Source: an uncultured Holophagales bacterium (GTDB lineage: Bacteria > Acidobacteriota > Thermoanaerobaculia > UBA5066). From it: a stretch of DNA of 16,696 bases. Every line of letters starts with the position of its first letter. Position 1 is the first letter of the stretch. Location of the stretch: positions 1 through 16,696 of the forward strand of contig CALBDV010000012.1 of the NCBI GenBank assembly GCA_937927565.1. Reading direction: 5' to 3'. The position numbers and the translations under genes are program-made. The notes beneath the pieces are model-generated. The model searched no databases and was not told the origin of the DNA. It worked only from the letters and a program-made list of their open reading frames with translations. Positions 1 through 6,927 of this stretch are shown piece after piece.

Positions 1-463
1 AGCCCGCCGGGTCGACCTCCTTCGCGAGGAGGTCGACGAGCTTCTCCTCGGCCGCCGCCTGCGCCCTGTCGCTGACCCTCTCGCGCCTCTCGTCCTTCAC
101 GAGCCGCACGGCCGCCTCGACGAGGTCGCGGGCGATCGACTCGACGTCGCGGCCGACGTAACCGACCTCGGTGAACTTCGACGCCTCCACCTTCACGAAC
201 GGGGCGTCGACGAGCCGCGCCATCCGGCGGGCGATCTCGGTCTTGCCGACCCCCGTCGGTCCGACCATCAGGATGTTCTTGGGCGTGATCTCGCGCGCGA
301 CCTCCGGCGGAAGCTGCTGCCGCCGCCACCGGTCGCGCAGGGCGACGGCGACGGCCTTCTTGGCCTTCCCCTGGCCGACGACGTGCCGGTCGAGCTCGGC
401 GACGATCCGCCGCGGGGAGAGGTCCCGCAGGTGCGCGTCTCGCGGGGACGCGGGCCGGCTCAC
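1..463 (-). CDS. hslU: HslU, ATPase subunit of the HslVU protease (N-terminal 154 residues, cut by window edge)
   Basis: HslU is the AAA+ unfoldase that feeds substrates into the HslV peptidase in the cytoplasm. The visible part shows the family N-terminus (RRIVAELDRHVVGQ, residues 18-31), the ITPKNILMVGPTGVGKT block with Walker A at about residues 68-75, and the pore-loop motif GYVG at about 101-104. After residue 120 the helical I-domain region begins, and the gene then leaves the window, so Walker B and the sensor regions cannot be checked. The start is a GTG whose last two bases lie in the hslV stop codon (GTGA, 4-bp overlap), indicating translational coupling to hslV. A start further upstream would lie inside hslV. 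Family assignment is near certain; only the exact start is inferred. Confidence 0.96.
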   Translation of the reverse strand, partial: MSRPASPRDAHLRDLSPRRIVAELDRHVVGQGKAKKAVAVALRDRWRRQQLPPEVAREITPKNILMVGPTGVGKTEIARRMARLVDAPFVKVEASKFTEVGYVGRDVESIARDLVEAAVRLVKDERRERVSDRAQAAAEEKLVDLLAKEVDPAG

Positions 464-1005
464 GGGAGGGTCTCCACGACGATCGCGTCGTTGGTGTAGA
501 TGTCGATCTCGGAAGCGATCTTCAGCGCGGCCCGGACGATCTCCCCGGCGGGCATCGCCGTGTTCCGGTAGAGCGCCCGCGCCGCGGCGGTGGCGTAGGG
601 GCCGCCGGAGCCGACGGCCAGGATCCCCTCGTCGGGGGCGATGACGTCGCCCGTCCCCGACAGGAGGAGCGTCTTCTCGCGGTCGGCGACGACGAGGAGC
701 GCCTCGAGGGTCCGGAGCATCTTCTCGGTCCGCCAGTCGGTGGCGAGCTCGATGGCGGCGCGCTCCAGCTGCCCGCTGAACTCCTCCAGCTTGCGCTCGA
801 AGCGGGTGAAGAGTGTGAAGGCGTCGGCGGTCGAGCCTGCGAAGCCGGCGAGGACCGTCCCGCCGGCCAGCCGGCGGATCTTCGAGGCCCCCTGCTTGAG
901 GATCGTCGTCCCGAGCGTCACCTGGCCGTCGCTCCCGAGGGCGACGGCTCCGTCCCGGCGGACGGCGAGGACGGTCGTGTGCCGGAATGCGGGCGTCTCG
1001 CTCAT
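460..1005 (-). CDS. hslV: HslV, peptidase subunit of the HslVU protease
   Basis: HslV is a proteasome-like N-terminal-threonine peptidase that forms the proteolytic core of HslVU. The 181-residue protein has the usual length. It carries the hallmark blocks: TTVLAVRRDG at residues 10-19, GSDGQVTLG at 24-32, AGFAGSTADAFTLF at 53-66, DWRTEKMLR at 90-98 and GSGGPYA at 132-138. The catalytic residue should be Thr10, so the first nine residues (MSETPAFRH) would be a cleaved propeptide. E. coli HslV loses only its Met. I chose the ATG at 1005 because the frame upstream of it has no HslV character. There is no Shine-Dalgarno sequence, but a TAGACT box lies 8 bases upstream. It overlaps hslU by 4 bases and is divergent from the HEAT-like gene. 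Confidence 0.97.
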   Translation of the reverse strand: MSETPAFRHTTVLAVRRDGAVALGSDGQVTLGTTILKQGASKIRRLAGGTVLAGFAGSTADAFTLFTRFERKLEEFSGQLERAAIELATDWRTEKMLRTLEALLVVADREKTLLLSGTGDVIAPDEGILAVGSGGPYATAAARALYRNTAMPAGEIVRAALKIASEIDIYTNDAIVVETLP

Positions 1006-1013
1006 TGGCGGAG

Positions 1014-1019
1014 AGTCTA
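1014..1019 (-). promoter_or_regulatory. Putative -10 box for hslVU (short-leader start)
   Basis: On the minus strand this reads TAGACT and ends 8 bases before the hslV ATG. With a normal -10 to start-site distance, transcription would begin at or within a base or two of the ATG. No convincing -35 was found. The same arrangement recurs before several other genes here, which raises confidence. Confidence 0.45.
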
Positions 1020-1051
1020 CCTGCGCCCACCTCGGGCCTCGGGCGCAGTCC

Positions 1052-1060
1052 GGGGTGAGA
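1052..1060 (+). promoter_or_regulatory. Ribosome binding site of the HEAT-like gene
   Basis: GGGGTGAGA lies 2 bases before the ATG at 1063 and 11 bases before the in-frame ATG at 1072. It supports a start in this region rather than further upstream inside hslV, but does not clearly decide between the two ATGs. Confidence 0.4.
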
Positions 1061-1062
1061 AC

Positions 1063-2592
1063 ATGGGACGCATGCCCCCGGTCGTGCATCTGGCGCCAAT
1101 CACACTTCTCGCGCTGACGGTCGCCGTCGGCGGCAGGGCGAGTCCCGGGACACCAGCGGAGCAGACAGGCAAGGCGCGTCTGGTCGAGAAGCTGGAAGCC
1201 GGCATCCGGGAGGACCAGGAGCGTATCGACGACCTGCGTGCGCCGCTCCAGGCCGGCGCGAAGGGACCGCCCTCGGGTCCGGGGCCATCCGCCCTCGATC
1301 CGGCCGAGCTCCGGAGGAACGTCCTCTCCGCCTCGATGCGGCACCGGGACGCCTTGACTGCCCTTCTCGGGATCGTGGAGCAGGAAGCGGCCGGCCGTAT
1401 TCCGGCACGGCTGCAGTCGCTCTTCCTCTCCTGCGGCCCGCGCGGCTGCCGGGACGGACTGACTTTGCAGGAGGCGGAGGACTTCATCGTCGCGTTCGGG
1501 GCACCGGCCCTGCAGGCGCTATTGGGCGGCTTCGGCAGCCTGGACTCCGCGAAGAAGGAGACCGTTCTGCATCTCCTCCTGCGTGTCGATCCTCGGCTGT
1601 GTCCTGAGGCCGTTCTGAAGGAAGCGCTTTCCGACCCGGTGTTCCGGGTTCGCTCTGCGGCTCTCGCCGTCTGCCGGCGCAACTGCGCTCCCGCGGAATT
1701 TCAGAGAAGCCTGGAGAGCCTGCTCGCCCGCGAAACGGACCCGGAGTTCCTTCTCCATCTGCTCGAGCAGGCGTCCGGGGAGACCAGTCGGAACGGATGG
1801 AGATACGGCGAGCTGATCCGGCTGGTGCAGAGCGGGCGGATCCCGCCGGACAAGGCCTTCGGACAGCTCTGTTCGGCGACCGTCTCCGGTGAGAAGCCGG
1901 ACGCCGCCGTCCTGGACGTCCCGTTCTGGTGGAACGTCTTCGAGACCCACGAATCGAGGCGGGCCTGCCTGGTCCAGAACCTGTTCCTCCGGCTCGACCA
2001 GGAACAGCAGCTGTCGCAGCTGAGGCGCCTGTTCATCGAGGCTGCCGGGCATCGGTATGGCTTCGGTTCGACGCAGGGCCTGTACGGTCCCGCCTCGCCG
2101 AGACCCTCCTCGTACTGGGATTCCATTCCTGCTGCGGCCGATCAGATGCTGGACCTGTTCAAGGCGCGTCTCGGCCCGCGAGCGATGCGCGGCTGGGAGA
2201 AGGCGCCGGAAACTTCGCTCGGGCCGAGGCTCCTGCTGAGCCAGTGGCTCGGAAACGACCCCGCCGGTCTCATCCCGGGAAAGCTCCGGCTGCGGATCGA
2301 GGTGCGCTCCCCGACGGGCGTCGTCTCGTCGGGCGGGCGGGACGTCCTGATCGGCCAGCCCTTTCGATTCTCCCTTCCGCCGCTCGCTCCCGGGTTCCAG
2401 GAAGTGGACTACCGGGGAACGGTCTTTTTCGACTCCGTCCGCCTGAGCTTCGGGATCCGCGATTTCGTCGTGGGGCTCCATCCTTCCGGGGCGGGCTTCG
2501 CCCCCGTGATTCCGGTGGACGGCCGCTTCGAAACCCGGCTGCGGTCGCAGGGAAGAGAGCACGTCTGGAGGATCAGCCTGGAAGCGACGTGA
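1063..2592 (+). CDS. Secreted HEAT-repeat-like protein of unknown function
   Basis: This 509-residue protein is not recognised as a named family. Its N-terminus looks like a Sec signal peptide (hydrophobic stretch at about residues 7-23, then GGRASPG). Residues 140-240 look like HEAT-type helical pairs, for example FGAPALQALLGGFG (145-158) and LSDPVFRVRSAALAVCRR (189-206). There are five cysteines in 124-208 (C124, C129, C180, C204, C208). From about residue 407 the character changes to beta-strand-rich, suggesting a C-terminal sandwich domain. I chose the ATG at 1063, preceded by GGGGTGAGA; the ATG at 1072 is also possible and keeps the signal peptide. The gene is plus-strand between hslV and xerC, which are both minus-strand, so it interrupts that block. 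Its codon use is less GC-biased: 12 of 45 codons from 2041 end in A or T, against 3 of the first 45 in the methyltransferase at 5367. That suggests acquisition or relaxed selection. The reading frame is secure; function unknown. Confidence 0.8.
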   Translation: MGRMPPVVHLAPITLLALTVAVGGRASPGTPAEQTGKARLVEKLEAGIREDQERIDDLRAPLQAGAKGPPSGPGPSALDPAELRRNVLSASMRHRDALTALLGIVEQEAAGRIPARLQSLFLSCGPRGCRDGLTLQEAEDFIVAFGAPALQALLGGFGSLDSAKKETVLHLLLRVDPRLCPEAVLKEALSDPVFRVRSAALAVCRRNCAPAEFQRSLESLLARETDPEFLLHLLEQASGETSRNGWRYGELIRLVQSGRIPPDKAFGQLCSATVSGEKPDAAVLDVPFWWNVFETHESRRACLVQNLFLRLDQEQQLSQLRRLFIEAAGHRYGFGSTQGLYGPASPRPSSYWDSIPAAADQMLDLFKARLGPRAMRGWEKAPETSLGPRLLLSQWLGNDPAGLIPGKLRLRIEVRSPTGVVSSGGRDVLIGQPFRFSLPPLAPGFQEVDYRGTVFFDSVRLSFGIRDFVVGLHPSGAGFAPVIPVDGRFETRLRSQGREHVWRISLEAT

Positions 2593-2604
2593 GACCGCCG
2601 GCGT

Positions 2605-2623
2605 GGCGCGCCTCTCTCGCGCC
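2605..2623. terminator. Small hairpin between convergent genes
   Basis: GGCGCG (2605-2610) and CGCGCC (2618-2623) pair around a 7-base loop in the 49-base gap between the stop of the HEAT-like gene and the stop of xerC. The position suits a bidirectional terminator. The stem is short and there is no T-tract, so the call is tentative. Confidence 0.35.
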
Positions 2624-2641
2624 GGAGGCCCCGCCGCGCCC

Positions 2642-3565
2642 TCAACCCTTCTCCTCCGCCTTCGGGTGGGCTTTCCGGTAGACCTCCATCAGTCTCTCGA
2701 CGTCGAGGTGGGTGTACTTCTGGGTCGTCGCGAGCGAGGCGTGCCCGAGAAGCTCCTGGATCGTCCTCAGGTCGGCCCCGGCGCCGAGGAGGTGCGTGGC
2801 GAAGGAGTGGCGGAGGGCGTGCGGAGAGGCGTGGCGGGAGATGTCGGCGGCGGAGAGGGCGTGGAGGAGGACCCGCCGGACGCTCCGGTCCGTCAGGCGT
2901 CCGCCGCGGACGTTCAGGAAGAGGGGCTCGCCCCTCACCCGGCGGCCTTTCAGGACGGAAAGCCGCGCCGGCAGCCAGGCCGCGAGCGCCTCCGCTGCCT
3001 TCTCGCCGAACGGGACGATCCGCTCCTTTCGTCCCTTGCCGATCGTCCGCACCTGCCGCCCCGGCAGGTCGACGTCCGACATCGAGAGGCCGACGAGCTC
3101 GGAGACGCGCAGTCCCGTGGCGTAGAGGAGCTCGAGGAGCGCCCGGTCCCTGAGGCCGAGGTCCGTGCCTGCCGACGGGGCCTCCACGACGGCCGCCGCC
3201 TCGGCCACGGAGAGCGTGACGGGAAGGGGCTTCTCGGTTCTCGGGGTGGCCACGCCGCGCGCCGGGTTGCCGTCGGCGAGCCCCTCCCGCTCGAGGAACG
3301 TGAAGAAGCTGCGCAGGGCCGACAGGCGCCTCACGATCGAGCTGCGGGCCAGGCCGTCCGCCCGCAGGGAGGCGAGCCACGACCGGACGGCGAGGGCGTC
3401 GACGTCGCAGGCGTCGATCTCCGACGCCTCCGTTCCCGCGAAGCGCCCGAGGAACGCGAGGAACCGGCCGACGTCGTCGAGGTAGGCCTTCCGGGTGTGG
3501 GGCGAGACCGCCCTCTCGTCCGACAGGTACCGCTCGAACTCCGCGAGGCCCCCCGCGAGACTCAC
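2642..3565 (-). CDS. xerC: XerC-type tyrosine recombinase
   Basis: This site-specific recombinase resolves chromosome dimers at dif, normally together with a XerD partner. The 307-residue protein has the family length. It has an N-terminal SAM-like DNA-binding domain (about 5-105) and a catalytic domain (about 110-300). All active-site residues are visible: Arg153 (TGLRVSE), Lys177 (GKGRKER), His249 and Arg252 (HALRHSFATHLL), His275 (LGHASLATTQ) and nucleophile Tyr284 (KYTHL). The start is a GTG at 3565, 16 bases after the cytochrome c stop, so the gene is probably the last cistron of trmFO-cytochrome-xerC. XerC and XerD are hard to tell apart by eye. The XerC call rests on the neighbourhood, where xerC normally lies between trmFO and hslV. 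A phage integrase is unlikely in this context. Confidence 0.92.
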   Translation of the reverse strand: MSLAGGLAEFERYLSDERAVSPHTRKAYLDDVGRFLAFLGRFAGTEASEIDACDVDALAVRSWLASLRADGLARSSIVRRLSALRSFFTFLEREGLADGNPARGVATPRTEKPLPVTLSVAEAAAVVEAPSAGTDLGLRDRALLELLYATGLRVSELVGLSMSDVDLPGRQVRTIGKGRKERIVPFGEKAAEALAAWLPARLSVLKGRRVRGEPLFLNVRGGRLTDRSVRRVLLHALSAADISRHASPHALRHSFATHLLGAGADLRTIQELLGHASLATTQKYTHLDVERLMEVYRKAHPKAEEKG

Positions 3566-3581
3566 GCCGTCACGGGCCCCG

Positions 3582-3908
3582 TCAGGAACCCGCCTTCACG
3601 AGCGCCCGGATCTCCGCCACGAGCGCCTTCACCTGCTCCCCGGAGAGCTTGCGGCCGAACGCCGGCATCCTGTCGTGGCCCCGCTGGATCGAGGAGGTGA
3701 GCCGTCCGTCGGAGACGCTCGCCTGCCACTTCGGGTCGGCGAGGTTCCTGGCCTTCTTCCTTCTCCCTTCCTCCGTCTGGCTGCGCCCGTCGTCGCCGTG
3801 ACAGACGGTGCAGTTCGCGTCCCAGACGGCGGAGCGTTTCGGTGGCTCCTCTGCGACGAGGGGACGCGCGAGGGAGAGGAGGGCGGCAAGAACGGCGGCA
3901 CGTCTCAT
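3582..3908 (-). CDS. Small secreted class I cytochrome c
   Basis: This 108-residue protein has a Sec signal peptide (MRRAAVLAALLSLARPLVA, cleavage probably after residue 19) and one covalent haem site, CTVCH at residues 33-37. Met81 in DRMPAFG is the likely distal haem ligand, and the helix after it ends the domain. This fits a periplasmic monohaem electron carrier of the c6/cbb3-subunit-like type (Cytochrome_CBB3 family). The partner oxidase or donor is not in the window. The ATG overlaps the trmFO stop as ATGA, and the xerC GTG follows 16 bases after its stop, so it appears to be co-transcribed with two DNA/RNA-maintenance genes, which is unusual company. The cytochrome call is secure; its redox partner is unknown. 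Confidence 0.92.
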   Translation of the reverse strand: MRRAAVLAALLSLARPLVAEEPPKRSAVWDANCTVCHGDDGRSQTEEGRRKKARNLADPKWQASVSDGRLTSSIQRGHDRMPAFGRKLSGEQVKALVAEIRALVKAGS

Positions 3909-5275
3909 CGAGGGTCTCCTTGCAGGGTCGGGATCGGGAGGGATCGCGTCCCGAGCGCTTCGCCGGTCCAGCCGGCGACCGACGCGAGCGCGCGGCGGAC
4001 GATCTCCTCCCGGCGCTTCGCCCGGTCCCGAATCGGCGGGACGTCCGAGTCGTCGATCAGGCCGAAGGTCACGTTCATCGGGGCGTAGTGCGCCTCGTCG
4101 CTCTCCGAGACGTGGCGCGACAAGGCGCCGAGCGCCGTCGAGAAGGGGAGCGGCTGCGGCTCGCGCCCCTCGAGGAGCTGGACGAGCGTCGCGCCGACCA
4201 TCAGCCCCGTGGCGGCCGACTCGAGGTACCCCTCGACGCCGGTGATCTGGCCGGCGAAGAAGACGCGCGGGTCCTTCTTCCACCGAAAGAACCGGTCGAG
4301 GTGCGCCGGGCCGTTCAGGAAGGTGTTGCGGTGGAGCATCCCGTAGCGGACGAACTCGGCGTTGCCGAGGCCCGGGAGCGACCGGAAGATCCGCCGCTGC
4401 TCCCCCACCTTCAGCTTCGTCTGGAAGCCGACGATGTTGTAGTGGCTCCGCGCCAGGTTGTCCTGGCGCAGCTGGACCGCGGCATACGGTTCCCGGCCGG
4501 TGCGGGGGTCGGGCAGGCCGAACGGTTTCATCGGCCCGTGCCGGAGCGTCTCGATGCCGCGTTCGGCCATCGCCTCGATGGGGAGGCACCCCTCGAAGAA
4601 GACCGCCTTCTCGAAGTCGTGGAAGGGGACCTTCTCGCCGGCGAGCAGCTCGCGGACGAACGCCTCGTACTCCTCGCGCGAGAGTGGGACGTTCAGGTAG
4701 TCGGCCCCGCCCCCCTTCCCCCAGCGGCTCGCAGCGAAGACGACCGAGTGGTCGATCGAGGCCGCCTCCACGATCGGAGCGACCGAATCGTAGAAGTAGA
4801 GGTGGCTCCCGCCGAGGGCCGCGAGGAGAGAATCGGAGAGGGCGGGGGACGTGAGCGGCCCGGTCGCGACGACGACGTAGCCGTCTCCCGGGTCGGGAAG
4901 CCGGGCAACCTCCTCGCGAACGAGGTCGACGAGCGGCTCGGCTTCGATCCGCGCCGTGACGGCACGGGCAAACAGCTCGCGGTCCACCGCGAGGGCGTCG
5001 CCGGCCGGAACGGCCGCGCGCCGCGCCTCTTCCATCACGAGCGACCCGAGGAGCTCCATCTCGCGCTTGAGGAGGCCGACGGCGTTCCCCGGGTTGTCCG
5101 ACCGGAAGGAGTTCGAGCAGACCATCTCGGCGAGCCGGTCGCTCTCGTGGGCGTCGGTCGTCCTCGCGGGGCGCATCTCGACGAGGCGGACACGGTGCCC
5201 CCGGCGCGCGAGAGCGCTCGCGCACTCGACGCCGGCGAAGCCGCCTCCGATCACCGTCACGCGGGGGTTTGTCAT
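3905..5275 (-). CDS. trmFO: TrmFO, folate/FAD-dependent tRNA (uracil-54-C5)-methyltransferase
   Basis: TrmFO makes ribothymidine at position 54 of the tRNA T-loop, using methylenetetrahydrofolate as carbon donor and FADH2 as reductant. The 456-residue protein has the FAD-binding glycine motif VTVIGGGFAGVECA at residues 6-19 and the diagnostic MVCSNSFRSD block at 51-60. Its Cys53 matches the catalytic cysteine of the Bacillus enzyme. A second conserved cysteine, Cys230, lies in FFEGCLPIE. Further family signatures are ASRWGKGG (182-189) and, near the C-terminus, GQITGVEGY. The ATG at 5275 is preceded by TACAAT 9 bases upstream rather than by a Shine-Dalgarno sequence. Downstream it is coupled to the cytochrome c gene by a 4-bp overlap; upstream it is divergent from a methyltransferase. 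It could be confused with GidA/MnmG, but length and the cysteine motif decide for TrmFO. Confidence 0.97.
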   Translation of the reverse strand: MTNPRVTVIGGGFAGVECASALARRGHRVRLVEMRPARTTDAHESDRLAEMVCSNSFRSDNPGNAVGLLKREMELLGSLVMEEARRAAVPAGDALAVDRELFARAVTARIEAEPLVDLVREEVARLPDPGDGYVVVATGPLTSPALSDSLLAALGGSHLYFYDSVAPIVEAASIDHSVVFAASRWGKGGGADYLNVPLSREEYEAFVRELLAGEKVPFHDFEKAVFFEGCLPIEAMAERGIETLRHGPMKPFGLPDPRTGREPYAAVQLRQDNLARSHYNIVGFQTKLKVGEQRRIFRSLPGLGNAEFVRYGMLHRNTFLNGPAHLDRFFRWKKDPRVFFAGQITGVEGYLESAATGLMVGATLVQLLEGREPQPLPFSTALGALSRHVSESDEAHYAPMNVTFGLIDDSDVPPIRDRAKRREEIVRRALASVAGWTGEALGTRSLPIPTLQGDPR

Positions 5276-5284
5276 GGGACGCTG

Positions 5285-5290
5285 ATTGTA
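5285..5290 (-). promoter_or_regulatory. Putative -10 box for trmFO (short-leader start)
   Basis: TACAAT on the minus strand lies 9 bases before the trmFO ATG. No matching -35 was found in the expected place. The predicted transcript would begin about 2-3 bases before the ATG. Confidence 0.45.
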
Positions 5291-5354
5291 GGGAACATCC
5301 CCGCCCTGCCGATCGTGACGCGGGGCACCGGCCCGGCGCCTTTCTCGCGGCCGT

Positions 5355-5360
5355 TAGACT
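5355..5360 (+). promoter_or_regulatory. Putative -10 box for the first methyltransferase (leaderless start)
   Basis: TAGACT ends 6 bases before the GTG at 5367, so transcription would start on or next to the start codon. The 91-base region back to trmFO therefore carries two divergent promoters, one for each gene. Confidence 0.45.
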
Positions 5361-5366
5361 CGCGGC

Positions 5367-6071
5367 GTGACGTTCGAGAGGGACCTCTACGACGAGGCGT
5401 ACTGGAAGGGCCTTCACCCGCACCACTGGTTCAAGAACCCGCCCCGCAAGTACGCCGAGCGCGACCGGGACGTCCTTCGCGTCGTCGCTCCGCGCCCGTC
5501 GGACCTCGTCCTCGAGCTCGGGTCCGCCCGCGGCGACGTCACGTTCCTCCTCGCGCGGCACGCACGGGAGGTCGTCGGCGTCGACGCGGCCCCGGAGGCG
5601 ATCGCGATGGCCGAGGCGGCCCGGGCGCGGCTGGGGATCGCGAACGTGCGCTGGCTCGAGGCCGACGTCGCCGCTCTCGCGCCGGTCGAGGACGGGAGCG
5701 TCGATGCCGTGGCGGCGATCGACCTCGTCGAGCACATCGACGATCCGACGCTGGCGGCGATGCTCCGCGAGTGCCGGAGGGTCCTGAAGCCGGGGGGACG
5801 TCTCGGGATCTACACGCCCGACCGGGCGCACTACGTCGAGCGGATGAAGGCGCACGACTTCCTCCTGAAGCAGTTCCCCCAGCACATCGCCGTCCGGCGT
5901 GCGGGCGAGTACCGCCGTTTCCTCGCCGAGTCCGGCTTCACTCTCGAGCTCGAGACCTGGAGCGTCTCGCCCTTCCCGCTCGTCCGCTGGGTCGAGAAGG
6001 CGCTCTCGCCCCTCCCCGTCGTCGGGCCGACCTTCCGTTACCGGATCCTGATCCGGGCCGTCCGCCCGTAG
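5367..6071 (+). CDS. Class I SAM-dependent methyltransferase (first of a tandem pair)
   Basis: This 234-residue Rossmann-fold methyltransferase is of the methyltransferase-11/UbiE-like group; the substrate is unknown. SAM motif I is LELGSARGD at residues 49-57, in a variant form with GSARGD where many relatives have G(C/S)GTG. The acidic residue that usually binds the ribose is Asp73 (VVGVDAA). DLVEHIDDP (119-127) and VLKPGGRLGIYTPDR form the later motifs. The start is a GTG with no Shine-Dalgarno sequence; a TAGACT box lies 6 bases upstream. It is clearly paralogous to the next gene (shared YDEAY, KYxERD, GSARGD, VEH, GIYTP and HIAVR), so the pair arose by duplication. It lies divergent from trmFO and interrupts the topA-trmFO neighbourhood. 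Confidence 0.88.
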   Translation: MTFERDLYDEAYWKGLHPHHWFKNPPRKYAERDRDVLRVVAPRPSDLVLELGSARGDVTFLLARHAREVVGVDAAPEAIAMAEAARARLGIANVRWLEADVAALAPVEDGSVDAVAAIDLVEHIDDPTLAAMLRECRRVLKPGGRLGIYTPDRAHYVERMKAHDFLLKQFPQHIAVRRAGEYRRFLAESGFTLELETWSVSPFPLVRWVEKALSPLPVVGPTFRYRILIRAVRP

Positions 6072-6105
6072 GAAGCCGTACGAAGCCGCTCGCCCGTCCG
6101 GGACG

Positions 6106-6111
6106 TACCAT
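6106..6111 (+). promoter_or_regulatory. Putative -10 box for the second methyltransferase (leaderless start)
   Basis: TACCAT ends 7 bases before the ATG at 6119 and contains the first bases of the alternative in-frame ATG at 6110. If it is used, the ATG at 6119 is the true start. It may add to readthrough from the gene upstream, which ends 47 bases earlier. Confidence 0.4.
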
Positions 6112-6118
6112 GCCGCCG

Positions 6119-6829
6119 ATGACGTCCCGTCCCGATTTCGCCCCGAACGCCGAGGTCTACGACGAGGCTTATTACTCGGCCATGTACCGGCCGCACTGGC
6201 TCCTCCGAAACGCGCGGAAGTACCGCGAGAGGGACGCGGCGCTCCTGCGCTCCGTGCGGCCCCACGCCGGGATGCGCCTTCTCGAGGTCGGCTCGGCCCG
6301 CGGCGACACCGCGTTCTTCTTCGCGCCCCTCGTCGCCGAGGTCGTCGGCATCGACGCGGCCGAGACCGCCGTCACCGTCGCGCGGGCCGCCGCCGCCGCC
6401 CGGGGCCTGTCGAACGTCCGATTCGAGGCGGCCGACGCCCGGGACCTCGCCCCGTTCGGCGACGGCTCCTTCGACGCCTTGCTCCTCGCCGACTTCGTCG
6501 AGCACGTCACCGACGAGGTCCTCCGCCCGTGCCTCGCCGAGGCTCTTCGCGTCCTGGGTCCCGGGGGCGCGCTGGGCATCTACACGCCGAACCGCGACCA
6601 CTGGGCCGAGCGGATCAAGGCCGCCGTCCCGGGCCTCCAGCAGCCCGACCACATCGCCGTCCGTCCGGCGGCCGAGGTCGTCCGGCTCGTCGCGAACGCC
6701 GGCTTCCTCCTCGACGAGCTGTCCTTCTCCGCGAGCCCCTATCCGCTTCTCGGCGGGATCGATCGCCTCTTCCCGCGGGCCGCCCTCTGCCGGTTCCGGA
6801 CCGTCCTGCGCGCGCTGTCGCCCGGCTGA
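6119..6829 (+). CDS. Class I SAM-dependent methyltransferase (second of a tandem pair)
   Basis: This 236-residue protein is a paralogue of the gene at 5367. Motif I is LEVGSARGD at residues 55-63, followed by VVGIDAAE with Asp79. DFVEHVTDE, VLGPGGALGIYTPNRD and DHIAVRPAAEV follow in the same order as in its neighbour. The C-terminal part (SPYPLLGGIDRLFPRAAL) parallels SPFPLVRWVEKALSPLP of the first copy and may form a substrate cap. I chose the ATG at 6119; the ATG at 6110 adds only MPP and lies inside the putative -10 box. The substrate is unknown. The two copies differ enough that they may act on different substrates or form a heterodimer, but that is speculation. Confidence 0.88.
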   Translation: MTSRPDFAPNAEVYDEAYYSAMYRPHWLLRNARKYRERDAALLRSVRPHAGMRLLEVGSARGDTAFFFAPLVAEVVGIDAAETAVTVARAAAAARGLSNVRFEAADARDLAPFGDGSFDALLLADFVEHVTDEVLRPCLAEALRVLGPGGALGIYTPNRDHWAERIKAAVPGLQQPDHIAVRPAAEVVRLVANAGFLLDELSFSASPYPLLGGIDRLFPRAALCRFRTVLRALSPG

Positions 6830-6833
6830 CCCG

Positions 6834-6848
6834 GTCTCCGGAGGAGAC
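6834..6848 (+). terminator. Short hairpin after the second methyltransferase
   Basis: GTCTCC (6834-6839) and GGAGAC (6843-6848) pair around a 3-base loop, beginning 4 bases after the stop codon. There is no T-tract. It could end or attenuate the methyltransferase transcript. Confidence 0.35.
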
Positions 6849-6867
6849 GGCCGCGGCGGCACCGGGC

Positions 6868-6897
6868 TTGAATGTCCGACACCGGGAACGCTACCCT
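6868..6897 (+). promoter_or_regulatory. Putative promoter of the crystallin-like gene
   Basis: TTGAAT (6868-6873) and TACCCT (6892-6897) are separated by 18 bases, a plausible -35/-10 pair. The leader would be roughly 25 bases and would include the ribosome binding site, unlike the leaderless-looking genes nearby. Confidence 0.4.
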
Positions 6898-6912
6898 CGT
6901 CGCAGCCCCGCG

Positions 6913-6920
6913 AGAAAGGA
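6913..6920 (+). promoter_or_regulatory. Ribosome binding site of the crystallin-like gene
   Basis: AGAAAGGA lies 7 bases before the ATG at 6928 and fixes that start over longer readings of the frame. Confidence 0.6.
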
Positions 6921-6927
6921 AGTCCCG

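Noticed and set aside
2409..3380. A 323-codon minus-strand frame overlapping xerC
   Set aside because: Arg/Pro/Gly-rich alternative frame of xerC and of the convergent gene's end.
2642..3565. Tyrosine recombinase as a sign of a phage or genomic island
   Set aside because: It sits in the normal xerC place between trmFO and hslV, with the usual length and full catalytic set; no other mobile-element genes or attachment repeats were seen.
3909..5885. A long minus-strand open frame upstream of and in frame with the cytochrome c gene
   Set aside because: It overlaps trmFO in another frame and has no domain; the signal peptide at 3908 marks the true cytochrome start.
3842..6118. A long plus-strand open frame running into the second methyltransferase
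   Set aside because: Most of it is antisense to trmFO or in another frame of the first methyltransferase; only the part from 6119 has methyltransferase motifs.
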